From positions 930,001 to 994,000 of the forward strand of contig NZ_CP136693.1 in the NCBI RefSeq assembly GCF_032922745.1: DNA of 64,000 bases. The letters run 5' to 3'. The position numbers were made by a program, and so were the translations under genes. This stretch comes from Marinobacter salarius. Lineage in GTDB: Bacteria > Pseudomonadota > Gammaproteobacteria > Pseudomonadales > Oleiphilaceae. Numbering within the stretch: position 1 is the first letter of the stretch; every line of letters begins with the position of its first letter. Positions 41,853 through 51,397 of this stretch are shown here, in pieces. The notes beneath the pieces are model-generated. The model saw only the letters and a list, made by a program, of their open reading frames with translations, did no database searches and was not told the DNA's origin.

Positions 41853-43687
41853 GTGCGCCCGGCACGGGCGCACTCCTGGAGGTGGAAGTCCTCCCGTGAG
41901 CTGGCCACAGCGAACGAAGTGAAGCGCAACTGCGGAAGGGTGACCGACCGTGGAGAGGAAGCGTGGAGCGTAAACCGTGAGCCGATGAACAAGAATCGGA
42001 TATGAGGCATTGCCGAGCAGGGTGAGCGGGCCAAAAGCCGCGAAGCTCTTGTGGCCAAGGCGAGGTGGTGTAAATCCGGCGGTTGTGCGGTGAAGGAGTG
42101 TGTTCTTACCCGGGGAGATCTCGCCTCATGCCTGAAAGGGCGACGTGGTAACACGGAGCGAGAAGTCAGCAGAGGCCATAGTAGCCGCTTATTCAGGGTG
42201 AAGGGCTGAACGAGAAGGAGCGTCAAACGCCTTGTCGATGAGTACTGTACAGCATCAGATGTCCGCGTCAGCGGAGCGGGTTGCAGGACGGGAAGGTGAA
42301 GCCTTGCCGGACGTGACCCGCGATGAAACAGGACTCCCGCGACAAGAATCGGAAGGCGCAGGGCGACACCTGCTGGAGCAGGCGTTCGCACGAGAGAACA
42401 TGCAGCGGGCATGGAAGCGCGTGAAGGCCAACAAGGGATCTGCGGGTGTTGATGGACTGGACATTGCCCAGACCGCCGAACACCTGAGATGGACGTGGCC
42501 GGCGCTCCGGCAGCAACTGCTGGAGGGCTCCTATCGGCCACAGCCTGTCCGTCGGGTAGGCATCCCGAAGCCGGACGGCAGTGAACGGGAACTGGGTATC
42601 CCTACCGTCACCGACCGTCTGATTCAACAGGCACTGTTGCAAGCGCTGCAACCTCTGATTGATCCCACCTTCAGCGAACACAGCCATGGCTTCCGTCCGG
42701 GTCGTCGGGCCCAGGATGCGGTTCTGGCTGCGCAACGCTACGCCCAGCAGGGCTGCCACATCGTTGTGGACGTTGACCTGTCGAAGTTCTTCGACCGGGT
42801 TAATCACGACATCCTGATCGACCGCCTGAGGAAGCGCGTGAACGACCCCGGAGTCATCCGGCTGGTTCGTGCGTATCTGAATGCGGGCATCATGGACGGT
42901 GGCGTAGTTATAGAACGATACGAGGGCACGCCGCAAGGCGGGCCACTGTCGCCACTGCTGGCGAATGTTCTGCTGGATGAGGTGGATCGGGAACTGGAAC
43001 GCCGGGGGCACTGCTTCGCTCGTTATGCCGACGACTGCAACGTCTACGTTCGCAGTCATAAAGCGGGAGAGCGGGTGATGCGGTTGCTACACCGTTGTTA
43101 CGACAAATTGCACTTGGTGATCAACGCATCCAAAAGTGCAGTCACCAGCGTGTTCGGCCGTAAGTTCCTCGGTTATGCCCTATGGCAGACAAAGGATGGA
43201 GACGTCCGGCGCGCCGTATCAACAAAAGCGTTACAGGCGTTCAAGCTGAGGATCAGGCAACTGACCCGAGGGTCAGGTGGTCGCAGCATCTCACAAGTGG
43301 TGGAAAAGCTCCGCAGCTACCTGCTCGGATGGAAAGGGTACTTCAGACTGGCGCAAACGCCTCGCATCTGGCGATCGCTGGATGAGTGGATACGTCGTCG
43401 CCTGAGAGCCTTGCATCTTAAACAGTGGCGGCGGGGCAAGACCATCTACCGGGAGCTGTTGCGCTTGGGCGCAAGTCCCTGGGTGGCGGAATCCGTGGCG
43501 GCTCTGAGCCACCGCTGGTGGCATAACAGTCGCTCCGCCATTCACAATGTGCTGACGACTGCCTACTTCGACCGGTTGGGTGTGCCGCGCCTCTCGTGAT
43601 ACCTCAACTTCTCGAACCGCCCGGTGCGGACCCGCTTGCCGGGTGGTGTGGGAGGGGCGGAACCTGCTGGTTCCCCCCTATCCCGAT
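41853..43687 (+). mobile_element. Group IIC intron 1
   Basis: Retroelement of 1835 bases. It starts with the group II 5' signature GTGCGCCC at 41853, directly behind the ahpC terminator. It encodes a reverse transcriptase-maturase in domain IV. It ends with a domain V/VI region: GAACCGCCCGG...CCGGGTGGTGTG around 43614-43650, then a hairpin, then CCCTATCCCGAT with the final AT at 43686-43687. Length, boundary signals and target type fit class C introns. The element appears complete. Confidence 0.88.
42232..43599 (+). CDS. ltrA: Group II intron reverse transcriptase-maturase 1
   Basis: Intron-encoded protein of 455 residues. RT domains are in order: NKGSAGVDGLDI (RT0/1), PKPDGSERELGIPTVTDRLIQQAL, FSEHSHGFRPGRRAQDAV, VDVDLSKFFDRVNHDIL, EGTPQGGPLSPLLANVLLDEVD and the catalytic RYADD. 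The maturase domain X follows (LLGWKGYFRLAQTPRIWRSLDEWIRRRLR). A TTG at 42232 lies 11 bases after AAGGAG and is preferred; ATG 42238 is close by. No endonuclease domain follows, as expected for class C. It splices and mobilises its own intron. Confidence 0.95.
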   Translation: MSMSTVQHQMSASAERVAGREGEALPDVTRDETGLPRQESEGAGRHLLEQAFARENMQRAWKRVKANKGSAGVDGLDIAQTAEHLRWTWPALRQQLLEGSYRPQPVRRVGIPKPDGSERELGIPTVTDRLIQQALLQALQPLIDPTFSEHSHGFRPGRRAQDAVLAAQRYAQQGCHIVVDVDLSKFFDRVNHDILIDRLRKRVNDPGVIRLVRAYLNAGIMDGGVVIERYEGTPQGGPLSPLLANVLLDEVDRELERRGHCFARYADDCNVYVRSHKAGERVMRLLHRCYDKLHLVINASKSAVTSVFGRKFLGYALWQTKDGDVRRAVSTKALQAFKLRIRQLTRGSGGRSISQVVEKLRSYLLGWKGYFRLAQTPRIWRSLDEWIRRRLRALHLKQWRRGKTIYRELLRLGASPWVAESVAALSHRWWHNSRSAIHNVLTTAYFDRLGVPRLS

Positions 43688-43689
43688 TT

Positions 43690-45618
43690 GTGCGCCAGGC
43701 ATGGCGCGTAGCGCCTTGACGGGCGCTGTTCCGGTACAGGTGGTGCTGGCCGGATGACTTGGGGGTGCAAGTCCCCTGTGGACCCGGCAAGGGGAACCAC
43801 TAGCCGGACGGCAAGGGTGTCCATCGTGAGATGGAATCTGAAGGAAGCCGCAGGCAAAGCACTGGCCTGACGAACAGAAATCGCATATGAGGCGGTCACA
43901 CCGGGTAAGGCGTCAACTATCGTCAAAGCCCTGTACTTGCACGGAAGGTGTGGACGTAAATGCGGCGGGCATAAGTGTGAAGGTCACGCGTCTTACCCTG
44001 GGAAGTCTGGTTCTCTGCCGCTGTGCTACTCACTTCGCGAGAGGTGGGGATGGGGAGCCAGAACTCAGCCGAGGCCATAGTAGGTGCGTCACCGCGTACG
44101 GAAGGGCCGAACATGGTTGGCCGTTAGTAGGCGATGAGTTCTCGTAGTGTGCTTATGAAGACAGAAGCGACCCGGATGGGGCAGGGCATTCAGGAAGGCG
44201 CTGGACGGTATCCGGCAGAGACTGAAGTCCGTGTCGAGGCAGACGCGGGGGCTCACTCGTGGACGAACGCGGAGCCGAACACGCTGATGGAACAGGTGCT
44301 TGAGCGCCCGAACCTGATGCGTGCGTATCAGCGGGTGGTATCCAATAAGGGTGCCGCCGGTGTCGATCAGATGCCGGTGATGGCCCTGAAGGGCCACCTG
44401 CAACAGCATTGGCCAACGCTGCGCGAGCGGCTGTTGGCCGGAGACTACCATCCTCAACCGGTCCGCCGGGTCAGTATCCCCAAGCCGCAAGGCGGGGAGC
44501 GGACACTGGGTATCCCAACGGTGCAGGACCGCCTGATCCAACAAGCCCTTCACCAGGTGCTGAGCCCGACGCTGGAACCGACCTTCTCGGATCACAGCTA
44601 TGGGTTCCGCCCCGGTCGAAGTGCCCACCAGGCGGTCAAGGCGATGCAGCAACACATCAACGACGGCCACCGCTGGGTGGTCGATCTGGATCTGGCCCAG
44701 TTCTTTGACCGGGTCAACCACGATGTGCTGATGAGCCTGCTGGCTTGTCGCATAGCCGACCGGCGGATACTCACCCTGATCCGGCGTTACCTGCAAGCCG
44801 GCATGCTCGAAGGAGGACTGGTCAGCCCGAGACGGGAAGGCACGCCGCAAGGCGGCCCCCTGTCGCCCTTGCTCTCTAACGTGCTCCTGACCGAACTGGA
44901 TCGGGAGCTGGAGCGGCGGGGACACCGGTTCTGCCGCTATGCGGACGACTGCAACATTTACGTCAGCAGCAAAAGATCCGGCGAACGGGTGATGGCCAGT
45001 ATTACCCACTTCCTGGAAACGCGCTTGCGCCTGAAGGTGAATACGGTGAAAAGCGCCGTGGACCGCCCCTGGCGTCGGAGCTTTCTGGGTTACAGCGTGA
45101 GCTGGCATAAACGTCAGGTCCGGTTGAGAGTCGCGCCCAAAAGCCTGAAGGCCTTCATGGCCAAGCTTCGCCCCCTGCTGAAACGGTCACGGGGACAGTC
45201 GTTGACGACCACCATCCGGAACCTGAACCCGGTGCTGAGAGGCTGGGCAAATTACTATCGCCTGACCGCCTCGAAGCGTTCGGTCGAAGCCCTGGATGGC
45301 TGGATAAGACGGCGGCTTCGCCTGATCCTGTGGCAGCAGTGGAAGCGGACCCGCACGCGGGCCCGCAACCTGGTACGGCTAGGCTTGACTGAGATAAGGG
45401 CTTGGAGGAGCGCGACCAATGGTCGTGGACCCTGGTGGAACAGTGGCGCGACTCATATGAACGCGGCCCTGCCTAAGAGGGTATTCGACCGTCTGTCTCT
45501 GGTAAGCTTGCTGGATACGATGACTCGGCTTCAGAGCCGACCATGAACCGCCGTGGTACGGAACCGTATGCCCGGTGGTGTGAGAGGACGGGGGAGGTAA
45601 CTCCCCCTCCTACTCGAT
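43690..45618 (+). mobile_element. Group IIC intron 2
   Basis: Second, different intron of 1929 bases, starting GTGCGCCAGG at 43690, only two bases (TT) after intron 1 ends. It encodes its own RT-maturase. Its 3' end shows domain V (GAACCGCCGTGG...CCCGGTGGTGTGAG, 45545-45584) and terminates CTACTCGAT at 45610-45618, typical of class C introns. The two encoded proteins are clearly different, so this is stacking of two elements, not a tandem duplication. It ends 27 bases before the ahpF OxyR-like site. Confidence 0.88.
44134..45546 (+). CDS. ltrA: Group II intron reverse transcriptase-maturase 2
   Basis: Intron-encoded protein of 470 residues with the same plan as its neighbour but many differences. 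It shows NKGAAGVDQMPV, PKPQGGERTLGIPTVQDRLIQQAL, FSDHSYGFRPGRSAHQAV, VDLDLAQFFDRVNHDVL, EGTPQGGPLSPLLSNVLLTELD, catalytic RYADD and the maturase segment RGWANYYRLTASKRSVEALDGWIRRRLR. No DNA endonuclease domain. The ATG at 44134 has only a weak ribosome site, so the exact start is uncertain. All catalytic residues are intact, so it may be active. Confidence 0.94.
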   Translation: MSSRSVLMKTEATRMGQGIQEGAGRYPAETEVRVEADAGAHSWTNAEPNTLMEQVLERPNLMRAYQRVVSNKGAAGVDQMPVMALKGHLQQHWPTLRERLLAGDYHPQPVRRVSIPKPQGGERTLGIPTVQDRLIQQALHQVLSPTLEPTFSDHSYGFRPGRSAHQAVKAMQQHINDGHRWVVDLDLAQFFDRVNHDVLMSLLACRIADRRILTLIRRYLQAGMLEGGLVSPRREGTPQGGPLSPLLSNVLLTELDRELERRGHRFCRYADDCNIYVSSKRSGERVMASITHFLETRLRLKVNTVKSAVDRPWRRSFLGYSVSWHKRQVRLRVAPKSLKAFMAKLRPLLKRSRGQSLTTTIRNLNPVLRGWANYYRLTASKRSVEALDGWIRRRLRLILWQQWKRTRTRARNLVRLGLTEIRAWRSATNGRGPWWNSGATHMNAALPKRVFDRLSLVSLLDTMTRLQSRP

Positions 45619-45644
45619 TCTATCCAATTGATTTATCGAGTCGA

Positions 45645-45659
45645 ATAGCAAAGGCCTAT
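45645..45659 (+). promoter_or_regulatory. OxyR-like site upstream of ahpF
   Basis: ATAG-CAAAGGC-CTAT has the same ATAG-N7-CTAT form as the site before ahpC, 126 bases upstream of ahpF. It begins 27 bases after the second intron ends. ahpF therefore seems to have retained its own oxidative-stress promoter. Confidence 0.55.
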
Positions 45660-45785
45660 CAAATACTTTGGATCAATTAATTTGAGCTGTGGAAGGCCAG
45701 TCCGTATCGTTCTCCTATATTCGATTCACGACTCAAACCGAGTTCGCACATTCAGTTTTACGCTATTCAGAGGGGAAAAGAGAGC

Positions 45786-47378
45786 ATGTTGGATGCCAGT
45801 ATCAAGGAACAGTTGAACGCTTACATGGACAAGCTGCAGCAGCCGATCGAGCTGGTTGCCGCTTATGACGACAGCGAAAAGTCCCAGGAACTGAAGCAGT
45901 TGCTGGACGAGCTCGAGCCCATGTCTGACAAGATCAGCCTGCGCACGGAAGAGTCAGAGCAAGTACGTCGCCCGTCATTTGCCATTAATCGTGTTGGCAG
46001 CGACATCGGCGTGCGATTCGCCGGCATCCCCATGGGCCATGAATTTACCTCCCTTGTTCTGGCGCTGTTGCAGGTAGGTGGTCATCCGCCCAAGGCCAGC
46101 CAGGAAGTGATTGAACAGGTCAAAGACCTGGACGGCGACTTTGAGTTTGAAACCTACTTCTCGCTGTCGTGCCAGAACTGTCCGGACGTGGTCCAGGCGC
46201 TGAACCTGATGAGCGTCCTCAATCCAAGGATCAAGCATACGGCGATCGACGGTGCCCTGTTCCAGGATGAAGTGGAGCAGCGTGAAGTCATGGCAGTGCC
46301 CAGCGTTTATCTCAATGGCAAGCCGTTTGGCCAGGGCCGCATGACTCTGGAGCAGATTATCGCGAAGGTCGACACTGGTGCAGAGGCTCGTGACGCTGAG
46401 AAGCTCCAGCAAAAAGACCCGTTCGAGGTGCTGGTCATTGGAGGTGGCCCGGCGGGTTCTTCAGCCGCTATCTATGCGGCGCGCAAGGGTATCTCTACCG
46501 GTATCGCCGCAGAACGCTTCGGTGGCCAGGTGGCGGACACCATGGGCATCGAGAACCTGATCTCTGTGCCCTACACCGAGGGCCCCAAGCTGGTGGCGGC
46601 CATGGAGCAGCACGTCAAGGAATATGATGTAGACATCATGAACCTGCAGCGCGCTGAAAAACTGATCCCGGCGGCCCGTAAGGGTGGCTACCACGAAGTG
46701 CGTCTGGCCAATGGCGCCTCTTTGAAGAGCCGCACGCTGGTTCTGTCCACCGGCGCTCGCTGGCGCCAGATGGGTGTTCCGGGAGAAGAGGAATACCGCA
46801 ATAAAGGTGTGGCCTATTGCCCGCACTGCGACGGCCCCTTGTTCAAGGGCAAGCGTGTGGCGGTGATCGGCGGCGGTAACTCCGGCGTGGAAGCGGCCAT
46901 CGACCTGGCGGGTATTGTTGGCCACGTGACTCTGATTGAGTTCGGCGCTGCCATGCGCGCAGACGATGTGCTGCAGAAGAAACTGCGCAGCCTGAAGAAC
47001 GTGGAAATCATTACCTCGGGCCAGACCACTGAGATTACCGGCGAGAACGGCAAGGTGAACGGCCTTCAGTATACCGACCGCACAACCGGAGAGAGCCACC
47101 ATGTATCGTTGGAAGGTGTGTTCGTCCAGATTGGCCTGGTGCCGAACACCGAGTGGCTGAAAGGTGACATCGAGCTGAGCCAGCATGGCGAGATCATTGT
47201 CGACGACCGGGGCGAAACCTCCATCCCGGGCGTGTTTGCGGCCGGTGACGCTACCACCGTGCCCTACAAGCAGATCGTGATCTCTATGGGTGAAGGCTCC
47301 AAGGCCGCCCTGAGCGCGTTCGACTTCCTGATTCGAAACTCTGTTGATGAGAGCGAGAGTGACGAAGCTGCGGCCTGA
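45786..47378 (+). CDS. ahpF: Alkyl hydroperoxide reductase subunit F
   Basis: NADH-dependent flavoprotein of 530 residues that reduces AhpC. It has an N-terminal double thioredoxin-like domain with the CQNC redox pair (SLSCQNCPDVVQ, about residue 130). The FAD site GGGPAGSSAAIYAARKG follows near 225, then the second redox pair CPHCDG, and the NADH site GGGNSGVEAAIDLAG. Length matches the family. Its own OxyR-like site and the intervening introns suggest transcription separate from ahpC. Confidence 0.97.
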   Translation: MLDASIKEQLNAYMDKLQQPIELVAAYDDSEKSQELKQLLDELEPMSDKISLRTEESEQVRRPSFAINRVGSDIGVRFAGIPMGHEFTSLVLALLQVGGHPPKASQEVIEQVKDLDGDFEFETYFSLSCQNCPDVVQALNLMSVLNPRIKHTAIDGALFQDEVEQREVMAVPSVYLNGKPFGQGRMTLEQIIAKVDTGAEARDAEKLQQKDPFEVLVIGGGPAGSSAAIYAARKGISTGIAAERFGGQVADTMGIENLISVPYTEGPKLVAAMEQHVKEYDVDIMNLQRAEKLIPAARKGGYHEVRLANGASLKSRTLVLSTGARWRQMGVPGEEEYRNKGVAYCPHCDGPLFKGKRVAVIGGGNSGVEAAIDLAGIVGHVTLIEFGAAMRADDVLQKKLRSLKNVEIITSGQTTEITGENGKVNGLQYTDRTTGESHHVSLEGVFVQIGLVPNTEWLKGDIELSQHGEIIVDDRGETSIPGVFAAGDATTVPYKQIVISMGEGSKAALSAFDFLIRNSVDESESDEAAA

Positions 47379-47448
47379 AGCTCCGCCTGAAATTCGGAGT
47401 GAAAACAGGTTCACACACGGCTGACCCCTAACCAGTTCGTGTTTTTCC

Positions 47449-47487
47449 GCCCCGTTGTCCGGTTTCCGGATAGCGGGGCTTTTTTAT
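47449..47487 (+). terminator. ahpF intrinsic terminator
   Basis: GCCCCGTTGTCCGG and CCGGATAGCGGGGC pair around TTT, with one mismatch-rich position, followed by six T. Confidence 0.85.
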
Positions 47488-47550
47488 GGGCGTTTCCTGG
47501 GAGTGGAGCGGTTAGGTTGTACAAGTCGATTACTTTCTGTACACTTTATT

Positions 47551-47570
47551 TTAATTGAACGTTCAATTAA
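47551..47570 (+). promoter_or_regulatory. BetI operator palindrome
   Basis: TTAATTGAAC-GTTCAATTAA is a perfect 20-bp palindrome 21 bases upstream of betI. TetR-type regulators bind such sites. Choline normally relieves BetI repression of the bet genes. Confidence 0.75.
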
Positions 47571-47590
47571 TAAAACGGACAGGAAGCGCG

Positions 47591-48184
47591 ATGCCGATTG
47601 TTGGCGTGAAAGATACCCGAAAGCAGCAACTGATTGATGCCACCATGGCGTTTATTGCCGAGCTGGGGCTGCAGAACACCACCATCATCTCCATCAGCCG
47701 TCGTGCCGGCATGTCGTCCGGCATCATCAGCCACTATTTCGGTGGTAAGCAGGGGCTGATCGAAGCTGCGCTGCGTTATTTGCTGGACCAGTTGGGGAAG
47801 GAGCTGCGGGAGCGGATGGCCCGCACCGACGGGTCGCCTGAACAACGCCTTCAGTGCATCGTGGAAGCCAACTTTTCCGAGTTCCAGCGTACCGATCTGG
47901 CGGCAAAGACCTGGCTCAGCTTCTGGGCCCGCTCCATGCACGAGCCGGGTTTGCAGCGCCTGCAGCAGATCAACAACGCCAGGCTGTACAGTAATCTGCG
48001 TTACTCCTTCGCCCAGCGTTTGCCAAAACAGGCCGCCACCGAAGCCGCCCGCCAGCTGGCGTCGATGATCGACGGTTTCTGGCTGCGAAGTGCCCTGAGC
48101 ACCGATCCCCAGGAAGGCTTCTCAGCGGCGGAAACGCTGTGTAAACGATTTGCATTGAACGCACTCGAATCCGCCCTTAATTAA
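47591..48184 (+). CDS. betI: Choline-responsive TetR repressor BetI
   Basis: TetR-family repressor of 197 residues controlling choline-to-betaine conversion. The N terminus MPIVGVKDTRKQQLIDATMAFIAELGLQNTTIISIS followed by RRAGMSSGIISHYFGGKQGLIEAALRYLL matches BetI throughout the helix-turn-helix. ATG 47591 starts the conserved MP..G segment; an ATG at 47555 lies inside the operator and is rejected. First gene of betIBA and probably autoregulated through the palindrome. Confidence 0.95.
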   Translation: MPIVGVKDTRKQQLIDATMAFIAELGLQNTTIISISRRAGMSSGIISHYFGGKQGLIEAALRYLLDQLGKELRERMARTDGSPEQRLQCIVEANFSEFQRTDLAAKTWLSFWARSMHEPGLQRLQQINNARLYSNLRYSFAQRLPKQAATEAARQLASMIDGFWLRSALSTDPQEGFSAAETLCKRFALNALESALN

Positions 48185-48215
48185 CCCCGAATTCACACGA
48201 TCAGGTTTGAATCCC

Positions 48216-49682
48216 ATGACTGAATTGCCCCGTTATCAGAATTTTATCAACGGCCAGCCCATGGCCAATGCCTCCGGTGAAACCTTCCCGGTTGTGAATC
48301 CGGCCACGGGCGAAGTGATCTATGAAATGGAAATCGCCGATGAAGCTGTCCAAAAGGCCGCGATAGACAGCGCCCAGGACGGCTTCAAGGTCTGGTCTGC
48401 GATGACCGGTGCCCAGCGTGGCCGTATTCTCCAGCGTGCCGTGGCGTTGCTGCGGGAGCGTAATGACGAACTGGCTGCCCTGGAAGTTCAGGACACCGGC
48501 AAACCCTGGCAGGAAGCCCAGGTCGTAGACGTGGTAACCGGTGCAGACACCCTGGAGTATTTTACGGGGCTGGCGCCCTCGGTAGAGGGCAACCAGCAGG
48601 ACCTTGGCGGGGATTTCTATTACACCCGTCGTGAGCCGCTGGGCGTGTGCGCTGGTATCGGTGCGTGGAACTACCCGCTGCAGATTGCCTGCTGGAAGTC
48701 CGCCCCGGCCCTGGCTACCGGCAACAGCATGATCTTCAAGCCCTCGGAGGAAACACCAATGGGCGCCCTCAAGCTGGCGGAGATCTTTGTCGAAGCCGGC
48801 GTACCGGCCGGCGTGTTCAACGTGGTCCAGGGCGCGGGTGATGTCGGTGCCTGGCTAACCCACAGCCCCGATATCGCCAAGGTGTCGTTCACCGGGGAAG
48901 TTGGCACTGGCCGGAAGGTAATGACCGCTGCCGCTTCAACCCTGAAAGACGTCACCATGGAGCTGGGTGGTAAATCACCGCTGATTATTTTCGATGACGC
49001 GGATATCGATAACGCGGTGTCCGCCGCCATGCTGGGTAACTTCTATACCCAGGGAGAGGTCTGCACCAACGGGACGCGCGTGTTTGTGCATGAAGACATC
49101 TATTCGGAGTTCATGGACCGCCTGCTGGAGCGGACACTGAACAATATCCGTATGGGCGATCCCACCGATCCGGACACCAACTTCGGCGCGCTGATCTCAC
49201 AGAAGCATCAGCAACTGGTGCTGGACTACATCGAGAAAGGCATTGCCGAGGGTGCAACCCTCAGTCACGGCGGCAAGGCCGCGAAGCCGGCCTCCGCGCC
49301 CGGGGGTTACTTTGTGGAGCCCACGATCTTCACCGACTGTACCGATGACATGACCATCTGCCGCGAGGAAATTTTCGGGCCGGTGATGTCGGTACTGACC
49401 TTCTCCGACGAGGAGGAAGTGATCGACCGTGCAAATAGCACGGATACGGGCCTGGCAGCCGGGGTATTCACCAGCGACATTCGTCGGGCCCACCGTGTCA
49501 TTCATCGCATCCAGGCTGGCATCTGCTGGATCAACAGCTACGGAGCATCGCCTGCGGAAATGCCGGTGGGTGGCTACAAGCTCTCCGGTGTTGGCCGCGA
49601 GAACGGCCGAGTCACACTCGACCACTACACCCAACTGAAGGCGGTGTACGTGGGCATGGAAGACATAGACAGCCCTTTTTAA
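48216..49682 (+). CDS. betB: Betaine aldehyde dehydrogenase
   Basis: NAD(P)-dependent aldehyde dehydrogenase of 488 residues oxidising betaine aldehyde to glycine betaine, the compatible solute. Catalytic Glu in TMELGGKSPLIIFDDAD, catalytic Cys in QGEVCTNGTRVFV, and the N terminus YQNFINGQPMANASGETF match BetB. The C terminus WINSYGASPAEMPVGGYKLSGVGREN is also typical. ATG 48216 chosen over an upstream TTG. It lies 31 bp after betI and 21 bp before betA. Confidence 0.96.
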   Translation: MTELPRYQNFINGQPMANASGETFPVVNPATGEVIYEMEIADEAVQKAAIDSAQDGFKVWSAMTGAQRGRILQRAVALLRERNDELAALEVQDTGKPWQEAQVVDVVTGADTLEYFTGLAPSVEGNQQDLGGDFYYTRREPLGVCAGIGAWNYPLQIACWKSAPALATGNSMIFKPSEETPMGALKLAEIFVEAGVPAGVFNVVQGAGDVGAWLTHSPDIAKVSFTGEVGTGRKVMTAAASTLKDVTMELGGKSPLIIFDDADIDNAVSAAMLGNFYTQGEVCTNGTRVFVHEDIYSEFMDRLLERTLNNIRMGDPTDPDTNFGALISQKHQQLVLDYIEKGIAEGATLSHGGKAAKPASAPGGYFVEPTIFTDCTDDMTICREEIFGPVMSVLTFSDEEEVIDRANSTDTGLAAGVFTSDIRRAHRVIHRIQAGICWINSYGASPAEMPVGGYKLSGVGRENGRVTLDHYTQLKAVYVGMEDIDSPF

Positions 49683-49703
49683 GCGGGTTGCCGGGAGTTG
49701 CGT

Positions 49704-51389
49704 ATGAAAGAAGTGAACTACGATTACATCATTGTCGGCGCGGGGTCTGCAGGCTGTGTGCTGGCCAACCGGCTTACCGAGGATGGCCGCCACCGGGTGC
49801 TGCTGCTGGAAACCGGCGGCAGCGACAAGAGCATCTTTATCCAGATGCCCACGGCGCTGTCCATCCCCATGAACACCAAAAAATACGCCTGGCAGTTTGA
49901 GACCGAGCCGGAACCCTACCTGGATAACCGCCGCATGCACTGCCCCCGGGGCAAGGTGCTGGGCGGCTCTTCCTCCATCAACGGCATGGTATACGTACGT
50001 GGCCATGCCCGTGATTTCGACGAGTGGCAGGAGCAGGGCGCCGAGGGCTGGGACTATCGCCACTGCCTGCCCTATTTCAAGAAGGCGGAAACCTGGGCCT
50101 TTGGCGCTGATGACTACCGTGGTGACCAGGGCCCGCTGGGCGTGAATAACGGCAACAACATGCAGAACCCGCTCTACAAGGCCTTTGTGGATGCGGGCGT
50201 GGATGCCGGTTATTTCGCCACCGACGACTACAACGGCGAGCGCCAGGAAGGTTTCGGCGCCATGCACATGACCGTCAAGAATGGCCGCCGCTGGTCTACC
50301 GCCAACGCTTACCTGCGCCCCGCCATGGCGCGGGACAATCTGACAGTGGTCACCCATGCCCTGGTGCACAAGGTGTTGCTGGAGGGCAAACAGGCCACCG
50401 GTGTGCGCTACGAGAAAGACGGCAAGCTGGTGGACGTTACGGCGTCAGAGGAAGTGATCCTGTCCGCCGGGTCTATCGGTTCGCCTCATCTGTTGCAGCT
50501 TTCCGGCATTGGCAATCGCGGCGTACTGGAGCAGGCCGAAATCCCCGTCAATCACGAACTGCCCGGTGTCGGCGGTAACCTGCAGGATCATTTGGAGTTT
50601 TACTTCCAGTTCCGCTGCAAGCAGCCGGTCTCTCTCAATGGCAAGCTCGACTGGTGGAACAAGCTCAAGATCGGTGTTCGCTGGTTGCTTAAGAAAGACG
50701 GCCTGGGCGCCACCAATCACTTCGAGTCCTGCGGCTTTATCCGCTCCAAGGCGGGCGTCGAGTGGCCGGACCTGCAATATCATTTTTTGCCAGCGGCCAT
50801 GCGCTATGACGGCAAAGAAGCCTTCGATGGCGACGGCTTTCAGTTGCACGTTGGCCACAACAAGCCGAAAAGCCGCGGCTCGGTATATGTGCAGTCAGAC
50901 GATCCCCGTCAGCCGCCGCGCATCCTCTTCAACTACCTCAAACATGAGGATGATCGCGAGGGTTTCCGTGACTGCGTGCGCCTGACCCGTGAGATTGTCA
51001 GTCAGCCTGCCATGGACGCTTATCGGGGCTCGGAAATCCAGCCCGGTGTTGATGTGCAGAGCGACGAAGACATAGACGCCTTTGTCCGCCAGGCGGTGGA
51101 AAGCGCCTATCATCCATCCTGCACCTGCAAGATGGGTATGGATGACCAGGCAGTGGTAGGTCCCGACACACGGGTTCATGGCCTCACCGGCCTGCGGGTA
51201 GTGGACTCGTCCATTTTCCCCACCATTCCCAACGGCAATCTCAATGCCCCCACCATCATGGTGGCGGAGCGTGCCGCTGACCTTATTCGTGGCGTCGAGC
51301 CACTGAATCCGTCCGATGCCGCAGTGGCGATGGACGGGCAATGGCGTGATCGTCAACGCCCCGGAGGGGCCAGACGCGGGACCGCCTAG
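49704..51389 (+). CDS. betA: Choline dehydrogenase
   Basis: Membrane-associated GMC flavoprotein of 561 residues oxidising choline to betaine aldehyde. The FAD motif GAGSAGCVLANRL is near residue 12. PRGKVLGGSSSINGMVYVRG and ILSAGSIGSPHLLQLSGIG are the GMC signatures, with catalytic His in YHPSCTCKMG and Asn in NGNLNAPTIMVAERA. GGGAG lies 6 bases before ATG 49704. It completes betIBA and is better placed as true BetA than the GMC gene at 28294. Confidence 0.96.
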   Translation: MKEVNYDYIIVGAGSAGCVLANRLTEDGRHRVLLLETGGSDKSIFIQMPTALSIPMNTKKYAWQFETEPEPYLDNRRMHCPRGKVLGGSSSINGMVYVRGHARDFDEWQEQGAEGWDYRHCLPYFKKAETWAFGADDYRGDQGPLGVNNGNNMQNPLYKAFVDAGVDAGYFATDDYNGERQEGFGAMHMTVKNGRRWSTANAYLRPAMARDNLTVVTHALVHKVLLEGKQATGVRYEKDGKLVDVTASEEVILSAGSIGSPHLLQLSGIGNRGVLEQAEIPVNHELPGVGGNLQDHLEFYFQFRCKQPVSLNGKLDWWNKLKIGVRWLLKKDGLGATNHFESCGFIRSKAGVEWPDLQYHFLPAAMRYDGKEAFDGDGFQLHVGHNKPKSRGSVYVQSDDPRQPPRILFNYLKHEDDREGFRDCVRLTREIVSQPAMDAYRGSEIQPGVDVQSDEDIDAFVRQAVESAYHPSCTCKMGMDDQAVVGPDTRVHGLTGLRVVDSSIFPTIPNGNLNAPTIMVAERAADLIRGVEPLNPSDAAVAMDGQWRDRQRPGGARRGTA

Positions 51390-51397
51390 TACCGTTC

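Noticed and set aside
44089..45108. Long open frame (339 codons) on the minus strand opposite the second intron RT
   Set aside because: It mirrors the conserved RT reading frame, has no ribosome site and encodes no recognisable domain; a codon-bias shadow.
41853..45618. Tandem duplication of one group II intron
   Set aside because: The two RT proteins differ at many positions and lengths, and the 5' and 3' sequences are not copies; two separate elements fit better.
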